NCBI GenBank assembly: GCA_023268955.1
Contig: JALRJW010000147.1
Span: 1-5,730, forward strand
DNA from: Aliarcobacter sp.
Lineage (GTDB): Bacteria; Campylobacterota; Campylobacteria; Campylobacterales; Arcobacteraceae
Length of the DNA stretch: 5,730 nucleotides
Reading direction: 5' to 3'
Positions 1-5,274 of this stretch are shown in pieces. A program made the translations under genes and the position numbers. Within the stretch, counting starts at the first letter, position 1. Every line of letters starts with the position of its first letter. Below the pieces are notes generated by a model. It saw nothing but the letters and a program-made list of their open reading frames with translations, did not search any database and was not told where the DNA came from.

Positions 1-1
1 T

Positions 2-319
2 ACAATTGCTGCCATTTCAATTGGTATTGGGGTTGATGATACAATTCACTATATTCATAGATTTAAAGAAGAGTTTAAACATGACCATAGTTATGAAAAT
101 GCAATGATAAGAGCCCATAAATCAATTGGATATGCTATGTATTATACTTCAGTAGTTATTATGATTGGTTTTTCTATTTTAGTTTTATCAAATCTAATCC
201 CTACAATTTACTTTGGATTATTAACAGTAGTTGTTATGTTTAGTTTACTTGCATCAGCTTTAGTTTTACTTCCTAGATTAATGATTATTTTAAAACCATA
301 TGAAAGATTAAGAAAATGA
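2..319 (+). CDS. RND/MMPL-family transporter, C-terminal fragment
   Basis: The reading frame is open from base 2 and ends at the TGA at 317-319, giving the last 105 residues of a larger inner-membrane protein whose start lies outside the window. The fragment opens with SIGIGVDDTIHYIHRF, which resembles the conserved GxGVDxxIH segment at the end of a membrane helix in the second half of MMPL/HAE3-type RND permeases. The acidic pair VDD lies where proton-relay residues sit in the family. Two hydrophobic helices follow at about residues 42-64 and 70-92 of the fragment, then a short basic cytoplasmic tail. Such proteins use the proton gradient to move lipids, hydrophobic compounds or drugs; the substrate cannot be told from this piece. 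The ATG at 104 is internal and is not the gene start. The last codons overlap the next gene by four bases, which suggests translational coupling. Confidence 0.85.
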   Translation, partial: TIAAISIGIGVDDTIHYIHRFKEEFKHDHSYENAMIRAHKSIGYAMYYTSVVIMIGFSILVLSNLIPTIYFGLLTVVVMFSLLASALVLLPRLMIILKPYERLRK

Positions 320-876
320 AAATAGCTATTTACTGCGGTTCATCTTTAGGAAATAGTGATATATTTAAAGATGAAGCATTAAAAGTTGTATCATGTTTAA
401 AAAGAAATAATGCTTCAATTGTTTATGGTGGTTCAGAATCTGGAATAATGGGAATAATTTCAAATGAAGCCTTAAGACTAAATATGGATGTAATTGGTGT
501 TATCACAAATAGATTAGCCCTACTAGAAAAAGAAAACAAAAATCTTGGCACAATAATTAAAGTTGATACAATAAGACAAAGAAAACAAGCTATGCTTGAG
601 CAAAGCGATGCTTTTTTAGTACTTCCAGGTGGATATGGGACTTTTGATGAAATATTTGAAGTTATAACTTTAATCCAAATTGGTGAGATAAATAAACCCT
701 GTGCTTTTTTAAATGTAAATAACTATTATGATAAATTAAAAGAGTTTTTATATTCGTGTGTTGAGAATGGATTTATTGCACAAAGATTTGTTGATATGTT
801 AGTTTTTGAAAATGACATAGAAAAAATATATTCTCATTTTGTGAATTATAAAAAAGTAAAAGCTAAATGGGAGTAA
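316..876 (+). CDS. LOG-family protein (lysine decarboxylase-like, TIGR00730 type)
   Basis: This 186-residue protein has the normal length and layout of the LOG family (cytokinin riboside 5'-monophosphate phosphoribohydrolase-like, often misnamed lysine decarboxylase). It has a Rossmann-like fold: IAIYCGSS at residues 3-10, a nucleotide-binding glycine turn YGGSESGIMG at 37-46, RQRK at 87-90 and the family signature PGGYGTFDE at 104-112. In that signature the arginine, glycine pair and final glutamate form the catalytic/AMP-binding site. Characterised members hydrolyse the N-glycosidic bond of nucleoside 5'-monophosphates, releasing the base and ribose 5-phosphate. In a bacterium of this kind the physiological substrate is unknown and probably not a plant hormone. 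The ATG overlaps the stop of the transporter gene (ATGA), and there is no strong ribosome-binding site, only an A-rich AAGAAA. It is therefore probably co-transcribed and coupled with the upstream gene. The protein is expected to be cytoplasmic. The family call is secure; the substrate is not. Confidence 0.92.
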   Translation: MKIAIYCGSSLGNSDIFKDEALKVVSCLKRNNASIVYGGSESGIMGIISNEALRLNMDVIGVITNRLALLEKENKNLGTIIKVDTIRQRKQAMLEQSDAFLVLPGGYGTFDEIFEVITLIQIGEINKPCAFLNVNNYYDKLKEFLYSCVENGFIAQRFVDMLVFENDIEKIYSHFVNYKKVKAKWE

Positions 877-908
877 ATTAGGATAATTTTAGTCTTATTT
901 ACTTATCG

Positions 909-934
909 TTAACTATTTATTTAATAAATGTTAA
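909..934. repeat. Imperfect inverted repeat upstream of the putative sRNA promoter
   Basis: The arms are TTAAC-T-ATTTATT (909-921) and AATAAATGTTAA (923-934). They are complementary except for one bulged T and a central T. The repeat lies about 24-49 bases upstream of the start predicted from the TATAAT box at 946-951, where a regulator could bind. The DNA is very AT-rich, so chance is a real alternative. Confidence 0.3.
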
Positions 935-945
935 TTACAGAAGTT

Positions 946-951
946 TATAAT
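946..951 (+). promoter_or_regulatory. Putative -10 promoter box (TATAAT)
   Basis: This is a perfect TATAAT in the gap after the LOG gene, preceded by AT-rich DNA rather than a clear -35 box, as is usual for sigma-70 promoters in Campylobacterota. With normal spacing, transcription would begin near base 958. That is the first base of a hairpin and supports this being the promoter of the RNA described at 958-1066. It could also serve the HAD gene starting at 1100. Confidence 0.45.
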
Positions 952-957
952 TGTTAC

Positions 958-1066
958 ATGATTTAAGCAAAGACTTAATCATTTGAATAATTTTTAATTT
1001 ATCTCTCCCAAGAATAATACAAAATACAAGTCATTTTTAAAAGGGGCTCTCCTTCCCCTTTTATAT
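958..1066 (+). ncRNA. Candidate small RNA (or structured leader) with C/U-rich terminator loop
   Basis: The evidence is structural only. A TATAAT box at 946-951 predicts a start at about 958. A hairpin begins there: ATGATTTAAG (958-967) pairs with CTTAATCAT (974-982), with one bulged T and a six-base loop. An unstructured A/U-rich stretch containing CTCTCCC (1003-1009) follows. The RNA would end at an AAAAGGGG/CCCCTTTT stem (1039-1062) whose eight-base loop is CTCTCCTT. The loop contains CTCCTT, the exact complement of the Shine-Dalgarno sequence AAGGAG, and the CTCTCC motif occurs twice. This resembles the design of the Helicobacter pylori sRNA RepG, which acts on a target mRNA through a C/U-rich terminator loop. 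I see no further sequence evidence that it is the same RNA. Alternatives are a transcription attenuator in the leader of the HAD gene, or simply the 3' end of the upstream operon. No open reading frame of note is present in the gap 877-1099. Confidence 0.4.
1039..1062 (+). terminator. GC-rich stem-loop terminator
   Basis: A perfect 8-bp stem AAAAGGGG (1039-1046) / CCCCTTTT (1055-1062) encloses the loop CTCTCCTT and is followed by the T-rich ATATTT. The four G:C pairs stand out in AT-rich surroundings, and the stem ends in the U tract, as in intrinsic terminators. It would end the candidate small RNA, and possibly also transcripts from the transporter-LOG operon. Confidence 0.75.
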
Positions 1067-1099
1067 TTCAAATCTAATTTCTCAATAGGCTTATTTAAT

Positions 1100-1738
1100 A
1101 TGAAAAAATACATTTTATTTGATAATGATGGTGTTTTAGTTGAAACTGAAGAACTATATTTTAAAGCTAGTAAAAGAGCTTTAAAAGAGTTTTTTGATGT
1201 TGATGTAAGCTTTGAACACTATATGAAACTTATGACTGATGGAAATGGTGTATGGTTAGCAGCACCAAATGCTACACAAGATGAGATAGTTATTGCAAGA
1301 AATAAAAGGGATGAATATTATCAAGAGTTCCTTAAAAGTGAAAATTTAGCTATTGATGGTGTACTTGAGATTTTAGAAAAACTTAGCAAAAAATATAAAA
1401 TGGGAATTGTAACTACTTCAAGAAGAGTTGATTTTGAACTAATTCATGCAAATAGTGGAATCACTAATTTTATGGAGTTTGTATTATGTGTTGAGGATTA
1501 TAAAAGAGCTAAACCCTACCCTGACCCATATTTAAAAGGATTAAAACTTTTTAATGCTAAAAAAGAAGAAACTGTAATTGTTGAAGATTCTCAAAGGGGA
1601 CTTATTTCTGCAAATCAAGCAAATATTGACTGTATAATTGTTCATAATGAGTTTACAAAAACTCAAGATTTTTCAACAGCCCAAGGCTTTATCAAAAATT
1701 TAAATGATTTAGAAGAAATTTTACAAAAAGAGTTTTAA
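1100..1738 (+). CDS. HAD-superfamily hydrolase, subfamily IA (phosphatase / beta-phosphoglucomutase-like)
   Basis: This is a complete 212-residue protein with all four HAD motifs. Motif I is FDNDGVLVETE at residues 7-17, where D8 is the aspartyl nucleophile and D10 the acid/base. Motif II is VTTS at 104-107. Motif III is K138 in RAKPYPDP. Motif IV is IVEDSQRGL at 160-168, with E162/D163 binding magnesium. The helical stretch between motifs I and II (about residues 18-95) is the C1 cap that places it in subfamily IA with phosphoglycolate phosphatases and beta-phosphoglucomutases. It is expected to be a cytoplasmic Mg-dependent phosphatase acting on a small phosphorylated metabolite; the substrate cannot be deduced. 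The ATG at 1100 places motif I at the N-terminus, as in the family. A weak AGG at 1087-1089 could be its ribosome-binding site. It stands alone on its strand, after a terminator-bearing gap and convergent with the thioredoxin operon. Confidence 0.9.
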   Translation: MKKYILFDNDGVLVETEELYFKASKRALKEFFDVDVSFEHYMKLMTDGNGVWLAAPNATQDEIVIARNKRDEYYQEFLKSENLAIDGVLEILEKLSKKYKMGIVTTSRRVDFELIHANSGITNFMEFVLCVEDYKRAKPYPDPYLKGLKLFNAKKEETVIVEDSQRGLISANQANIDCIIVHNEFTKTQDFSTAQGFIKNLNDLEEILQKEF

Positions 1739-1745
1739 TTAGTTT

Positions 1746-1777
1746 AAAACAAAAAGCAATAAATTGCTTTTTGTTTT
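1746..1777. terminator. Bidirectional stem-loop terminator between convergent genes
   Basis: AAAACAAAAAGCAA (1746-1759) and TTGCTTTTTGTTTT (1764-1777) form a perfect 14-bp stem around the loop TAAA. The A-rich left arm and T-rich right arm supply a U tract for transcripts from either direction. It lies between the stop of the HAD gene and the stop of the thioredoxin gene and so should end both transcription units. Confidence 0.88.
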
Positions 1778-1784
1778 GCATGAT

Positions 1785-2336
1785 TTATTTATACAATAAA
1801 GCTTGCTGAATATAATCTTCAATAACTTCAGGTTTCGTTTCACCAATAAATTTTTTGATTAAAACTCCACCTTTTGTATACATAAACATTTCAGGAACTT
1901 TTTGTACATCATTAACTTCTTTAGCAACTTTTAAATTTTCATCACCATAAGTAATCATGTAATTAATTCCATTTTGTTTTTTAAACTCTATCATCTCTTC
2001 TTTTGTTTTTTCATCTTTAAACAAAACAGAAATAATTTGTAAGTCATCTTTGTATTTTTCTTGAAGAGCAATCAAATATGGAATCTCTTTAATACAAGGT
2101 GGGCACCACGTAGCAAATATATTTAAAAATACAACTTTTTTATCTTTAAAATCTTTGAAATCAACTCCATACTCTTTAGTAGTTAGTTCTATAGATTTAT
2201 TTTCTAATGTTGTTAATTTAAATGTTTTTTCTTCATATGGTTTTGCTGTTGCAAATGCTGTAGAATCTACATCATCTCCACAACCTGTAAAGAAAATTGA
2301 AAACGTGGCAAAAAGTGCAAGTAAAATTTTTTTCAT
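1785..2336 (-). CDS. TlpA/ResA-like thioredoxin-fold lipoprotein
   Basis: This 183-residue protein begins with a basic-hydrophobic signal peptide ending in FTGC (residues 16-19), a plausible lipobox, so the mature protein should be lipid-anchored at Cys19 and face the periplasm. The thioredoxin domain starts near residue 40 and carries the redox site FATWCPPC (residues 74-81, Cys78 and Cys81). It also has the conserved cis-proline in KVPEMF (Pro148) and a C-terminal helix. WCPPC with a membrane anchor is typical of TlpA/ResA/DsbE-type reductants, which reduce disulfides in the periplasm, for example in apocytochrome c maturation or oxidative-stress repair. The exact partner is not shown here. 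The ATG at 2336 has a good AGGA at 2346-2343, six bases upstream and overlapping the end of the preceding gene. Only three bases separate the two genes, so it is the last gene of a minus-strand operon with two unidentified membrane proteins. Its stop faces the terminator at 1746-1777. Confidence 0.92.
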   Translation of the reverse strand: MKKILLALFATFSIFFTGCGDDVDSTAFATAKPYEEKTFKLTTLENKSIELTTKEYGVDFKDFKDKKVVFLNIFATWCPPCIKEIPYLIALQEKYKDDLQIISVLFKDEKTKEEMIEFKKQNGINYMITYGDENLKVAKEVNDVQKVPEMFMYTKGGVLIKKFIGETKPEVIEDYIQQALLYK

Positions 2337-2339
2337 TTT

Positions 2340-2642
2340 TTATCCTATTTTTGAAAGTTTTTGAATTATTTGTTTTGCTTCTATTTCATCAAAAAATAGA
2401 TTCATAGATAATTCATGATTAATTTGTTTAAGTAATTTTATTTTTTCATAAGTTAAATTTTCTTTATTTGAAGAGTGTTTTAAAACTAAATCTTTCATTT
2501 TTGTTTCATAGTTTTCTATAATCTCTTCTTTTTTAACAGCCTTTGATTTATTTACAGTTTGAACTGAAAAAAAACTATTTTTTAAATATATCAAAACAAA
2601 AACAAACAGTATTGCTAAGACAATTAATATTAAAGCTTCCAA
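2340..2642 (-). CDS. Small single-pass membrane protein of unknown function
   Basis: I do not recognise this 100-residue protein. It has one strongly hydrophobic helix at residues 3-20 followed by Lys21, so the remainder should lie in the cytoplasm. That remainder (about residues 36-98) is highly charged and predicted helical, rich in Lys and Glu, and may form a coiled coil. The start is TTG at 2642; the next in-frame ATG is at residue 49, after the membrane helix, so TTG is the likely start, with ATT one codon upstream as a weak alternative. No convincing ribosome-binding site is visible. The gene begins nine bases after the TAG stop of the 394-residue gene and in the same reading frame. Translation therefore probably relies on coupling, or conceivably on stop-codon readthrough. 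It precedes the thioredoxin lipoprotein gene by three bases, which argues for a shared transcript. Confidence 0.7.
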   Translation of the reverse strand: MEALILIVLAILFVFVLIYLKNSFFSVQTVNKSKAVKKEEIIENYETKMKDLVLKHSSNKENLTYEKIKLLKQINHELSMNLFFDEIEAKQIIQKLSKIG

Positions 2643-2651
2643 AATAACTAA

Positions 2652-3836
2652 CTACTTATTTTTGTTTGCAATTTGTTTAGCTTCATTTGCAATAAATTCA
2701 GCTCGTCTAGCTATTTCAAGGGCTTGTGCTATTGCTTTGTTGTTATCTTTTTGGTTTTCAAGTTTTTCAATTCTCTCTAACACATTTCTGTAGTGAATAT
2801 GTCCTATAGTTTCAAGAACTCTAGGAGCATCTAGAATCTTTTTGATTAAAGCTAAATCAGACCAATTAAATGTAAATTTATTGTCTAAGTAGTTTTTATA
2901 ATCATCATTGATTTTTGTTTCATTTGCTATGAATGCTAAATCTAAATCAATATCATCAAATTTGTTAAAAATTTCAAAATTAAGTTGTTGCAAGTGTATT
3001 GAGTTATTTAATTTTCTTAAATAGTTGTAAACTTCACTTTTTTGGTCATTATCAAAATAAAATTTTAGAACTTTTGCTGAAATTCTAGATTCTTCATTTT
3101 CAAATAATTGTTTAATTTTGTTGTTTATAAAATCAAAAAACTCTTTACTGTCATCTTTTGTAAGCTCTTTTGCAAAAGCATTGATTTTAACATTAAATTC
3201 AAATGACAATCTAGATATTTCTGATTTTAAAAGCATTAAAATATCCATTTTATCACTGCTAGTATTACTGTATTTTAAAATCTTTTTAACATTTTTAATA
3301 TCATTTTCACTAAATGCACATGATAAAATATAGTTTTTGATTTCATTTAAAAGGTTTATATTTAAAAGTGATTTTGATTTTTCATTGAAAAATGCATTTA
3401 ACTCTGGAATATTGTATTTAGATGATAATGAATCTAATCTTGAAAACTTTGAAGAGATATTTACATAACAATCAATTTTTTTAGAAATATCAAAATCTTT
3501 AATTAATGCTAATTCTTGAGAAAGAATTAATTCTTTGTTTTCATTGATACTTTGAGCTAATTTTTGCCCTCTTTTAGGCAATTCAATTATTAATTGCTCT
3601 AAATTTTTATCAAAATTGTCAAATGATTTTTCACTAACAATATTATTAGAAAGTTTAACTGCACTTTTTATTTTCACATCTCTTCTAACAAAATAGAAAA
3701 CTACAATAAAAATCACTAAAAAAAGAAAGAAAACAGAATAAACACCTTGAGGTGTTTGCTCATAAACTACACTTAAATCATAGTTATTTTGAGCAGCAAT
3801 AGTAAAGAACTCTTTAATATTATTAAAAAAATCCAT
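2652..3836 (-). CDS. Single-pass membrane protein with long helical cytoplasmic domain, unknown function
   Basis: I do not recognise this 394-residue protein. About 32 N-terminal residues precede one membrane helix at about residues 33-50, which is followed by RRDVKIK. By the positive-inside rule this places the N-terminus outside and the large C-terminal part in the cytoplasm. Residues 60-330 are almost entirely helix-forming, charged and rich in Asn, Lys and Leu, without an enzyme motif I can identify. The last 50 residues form an Ala/Glu/Lys-rich amphipathic helix that could be a coiled coil. The ATG at 3836 has a good AAGGA at 3846-3842, five bases away. A TATACT box at 3870-3865 in the gap upstream could be its promoter, making it the first gene of the operon that continues with the 100-residue membrane protein and the thioredoxin lipoprotein. 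A scaffold or membrane-tethered adaptor is possible, but that is a guess from architecture. Confidence 0.8.
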   Translation of the reverse strand: MDFFNNIKEFFTIAAQNNYDLSVVYEQTPQGVYSVFFLFLVIFIVVFYFVRRDVKIKSAVKLSNNIVSEKSFDNFDKNLEQLIIELPKRGQKLAQSINENKELILSQELALIKDFDISKKIDCYVNISSKFSRLDSLSSKYNIPELNAFFNEKSKSLLNINLLNEIKNYILSCAFSENDIKNVKKILKYSNTSSDKMDILMLLKSEISRLSFEFNVKINAFAKELTKDDSKEFFDFINNKIKQLFENEESRISAKVLKFYFDNDQKSEVYNYLRKLNNSIHLQQLNFEIFNKFDDIDLDLAFIANETKINDDYKNYLDNKFTFNWSDLALIKKILDAPRVLETIGHIHYRNVLERIEKLENQKDNNKAIAQALEIARRAEFIANEAKQIANKNK

Positions 3837-3862
3837 GTAAATCCTTGTAACTAAATATGATT

Positions 3863-3874
3863 TTAGTATACTAA
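3863..3874 (-). promoter_or_regulatory. Putative operon promoter: TATACT within a 12-bp palindrome
   Basis: TTAGTATACTAA at 3863-3874 is a perfect palindrome. On the minus strand it contains TATACT (3870-3865), a plausible -10 box about 29 bases upstream of the ATG of the 394-residue gene, predicting a start near 3858. The palindromic context means it could also be an operator. There is no separate -35 box. The call is tentative because AT-rich spacer sequence produces such boxes readily. Confidence 0.35.
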
Positions 3875-3916
3875 GATTTACATAATAAAAATAAATTAAT
3901 CTATGTTAATTTTCAA

Positions 3917-3947
3917 CAGATAAAAAATTTGTTTAGTTTTTTCTCTG
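3917..3947 (-). terminator. Weak hairpin after the 94-aa gene
   Basis: CAGA-T-AAAAAA (3917-3927) can pair with TTTTTT-C-TCTG (3937-3947) with one mismatch around a nine-base loop. It lies just beyond the stop of the 94-residue minus-strand gene and has a T run in its descending arm for that direction. The stem is mostly A:T, so it is at best a weak terminator. Confidence 0.35.
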
Positions 3948-3952
3948 AAATA

Positions 3953-4237
3953 TTAAGCACCACCGCCAATTTCAGAACTTAATTCAGCATGAATTTTACT
4001 TCTTGGAATAGAATCAGCTAAAGCAACAGATTCATTTAAAGCTTTGAAAAACTCTTCTATATTTTCATAAGGAATATCAATTTCAGATACCTTGTCAGTT
4101 CCATTTGAATATATTCCTATATTTACAACAGGGCTACTATATTCACCATATGGTTTTTCTACATGTTGGATTTTAATAACATCATTTGAACTGTGAGCTA
4201 ACTTAAAACATTTAACTTCATATTTTGACATTGGCAT
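3953..4237 (-). CDS. Small cytoplasmic protein of unknown function (94 aa)
   Basis: I do not recognise this 94-residue protein. It has no signal peptide or membrane helix. Residues 5-55 alternate polar and hydrophobic positions, as expected for about four beta strands (YEVKCFK, VIKIQHV, VVNIGIYS, VSEIDIP). They are followed by a helix at about 57-75 (YENIEEFFKALNESVALAD) and a tail ending in GGGA. This beta-then-helix order faintly recalls PC4-like single-strand nucleic-acid-binding folds, but no diagnostic motif supports that. The start is well defined: the ATG at 4237 lies six bases from a strong AAGGAG (4249-4244), while the second Met at residue 3 would be too far away. It is divergent from the EEP-family gene, with a 65-bp shared upstream region, and is separated by 116 bp from the operon downstream. 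The strong ribosome-binding site suggests good expression. Confidence 0.75.
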   Translation of the reverse strand: MPMSKYEVKCFKLAHSSNDVIKIQHVEKPYGEYSSPVVNIGIYSNGTDKVSEIDIPYENIEEFFKALNESVALADSIPRSKIHAELSSEIGGGA

Positions 4238-4302
4238 AATATACTCCTTAATATAAATTTTATATCATTCTATCATAGAAACATAGCATTAAAGAAATCA
4301 TT
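4238..4302. promoter_or_regulatory. Divergent intergenic region with candidate promoters and strong RBS
   Basis: This 65-bp gap separates two divergent genes. For the minus-strand 94-residue gene it holds AAGGAG at 4249-4244 and a possible -10 TATAAA at 4264-4259. For the plus-strand EEP gene a TATCAT at 4271-4276 could be a -10 box, and an A-rich AAAGAAA near 4290-4296 the ribosome-binding region. The -10 assignments are by eye in AT-rich DNA. The AAGGAG site is convincing. Confidence 0.4.
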
Positions 4303-5271
4303 TTGAAAATAACTACAATAAATTTATTCCAATTTTGCAATCCAAATTTTTCTTACTATACAAAAAAAGAGAAATTTAAAAAAGAGGATTGGCATAAAAA
4401 AATCACTTGGCTTAATGAAAAAATCAATAAACTCAATAGCGATATAATAGTCTTTCAAGAAGTTTTTTCATATGAAGATTTAAAGGAAATTTGTACTAAC
4501 AATGCACTAAAATACTTCTGCATAGTTGATGAACCCCAATTACAAAACAAAACTTATCAAACATGTGTTGTTGCCCTTGCAAGTAAATATCCAATAATTG
4601 AAATACAAAATATAAATCATGATAAAAATTTCTCTTTTGCAAGAAAACCAATTAAAGCAAAAATCAAAATTAAAAATGAAGAACTAATTGTTTACGCTGT
4701 TCACTTAAAATCAAACAGATTAAATGAATTTGAACATAAATTTACAATAAATTCATCTTTTGAAGAAAAATTCACTAAAAACAATTCTAGTTTAAACAAT
4801 AAAACCTCAGCGTTGTTTCAAAGATTTAATGAAGTTAAATATCTTAATGAAGATATAAATGAAAGTTTAAAAACAAACAAAAATATAATCATAGCTGGTG
4901 ATTTCAATGATAAACTATATAGCTTTTGCTTAGAAATTTTAAAATCAAATGATTATTTACAAGAGATTTTAAACTACGAAAAATCTACTAAAATCAAAAC
5001 CAATTACAAATCTATACTTTTTGATGCCTATGAAATATTTTCTAAAAATGATTATAAAAATAGAAAATATACATCATACTTTTTAAGCGTTGGAAATGTA
5101 ATTGATTTTATTTTACTTAGTGAAAATCTAAAAAATATCACTGATTACAAAGTTGATGATGAACATTTAAAAGATAATAAAAAAGTGAGATTGTTGTCAG
5201 TAGGAAAACTTTTTGCAGAAGCAATTCGCAGAGTTCACCATGACGAATCCATCTCAGTATTGTTTGAGTAA
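4303..5271 (+). CDS. Endonuclease/exonuclease/phosphatase (EEP) family protein, 3' end replaced by foreign coding sequence
   Basis: Residues 1-294 look like an EEP-superfamily (DNase I/exonuclease III fold) metal-dependent phosphodiesterase. Visible motifs are INLFQF with Asn7, IVFQEVF with metal-ligand Glu53, VYAVHLKS with His134, IIIAGDFND with Asp200 and Asn202, and VIDFILLSENL with Asp268. Family members end with an SDH motif that carries the catalytic histidine; it is absent here in all three plus-strand frames. Instead, from Val295 the frame encodes 28 residues that match the end of Prs (see 5185-5271), and GC content rises at the same base. The native C-terminus is therefore missing, and the predicted 322-residue product is unlikely to be a working enzyme of either family. 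The start is TTG at 4303, giving the usual short MKITTINL beginning; no better ATG lies upstream. There is no signal peptide, so the native substrate could be intracellular nucleic acid or a phosphodiester; it cannot be specified. Confidence 0.85.
   Translation: MKITTINLFQFCNPNFSYYTKKEKFKKEDWHKKITWLNEKINKLNSDIIVFQEVFSYEDLKEICTNNALKYFCIVDEPQLQNKTYQTCVVALASKYPIIEIQNINHDKNFSFARKPIKAKIKIKNEELIVYAVHLKSNRLNEFEHKFTINSSFEEKFTKNNSSLNNKTSALFQRFNEVKYLNEDINESLKTNKNIIIAGDFNDKLYSFCLEILKSNDYLQEILNYEKSTKIKTNYKSILFDAYEIFSKNDYKNRKYTSYFLSVGNVIDFILLSENLKNITDYKVDDEHLKDNKKVRLLSVGKLFAEAIRRVHHDESISVLFE
5185..5271 (+). pseudogene. prs: 3' end of a ribose-phosphate pyrophosphokinase (prs) gene, fused in frame to the EEP gene
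   Basis: The 28 codons before the TAA at 5269-5271 encode a tail containing LLSVGKLFAEAIRR and ending HHDESISVLFE. This matches the C-terminal pattern of bacterial PRPP synthetases (for example AEAIRR...NEESISAMF in the Escherichia coli enzyme), which make PRPP from ribose 5-phosphate and ATP. Only this tail is present; the catalytic body is missing. It joins the EEP reading frame after the run of six A at 5179-5184. GC is about 40% here against about 18% in the 84 bases before, by hand count. Its stop lies three bases before the next gene, so the fragment and the proton-channel gene probably come from the same source DNA. The Prs recognition is by motif only; a phage-encoded Prs-like enzyme is equally possible. 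Confidence 0.75.
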
Positions 5272-5274
5272 AAA

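Noticed and set aside
104..319. A 71-residue membrane protein starting at the ATG at 104
   Set aside because: The same frame is open to the left edge and upstream codons encode a recognisable transporter motif (GIGVDDTIHYIHRF), so this ATG is internal to a larger gene.
2155..2364. Plus-strand ORF of 69 codons
   Set aside because: It lies antisense to the well-supported thioredoxin lipoprotein gene and shows no domain or ribosome-binding site.
3118..3333. Plus-strand ORF of 71 codons
   Set aside because: It is antisense inside the 394-residue gene; its hydrophobic look comes from the complementary AT-rich codons.
3953..4237. SoxZ-like or PC4-like identity for the 94-residue protein
   Set aside because: The strand-helix order is suggestive but no diagnostic residues of either family are visible, so no name was assigned.
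4251..4265. A 15-base palindrome ATATAAA-T-TTTATAT between the divergent genes
   Set aside because: It is made only of A and T in a very AT-rich spacer, and overlaps the expected promoter box, so it carries little weight as an operator.
5170..5271. A simple frameshift at the A run explaining the odd end of the EEP protein
   Set aside because: None of the three plus-strand frames after 5185 restores an SDH motif. The existing frame already matches another protein family (Prs), and base composition changes at the same point.
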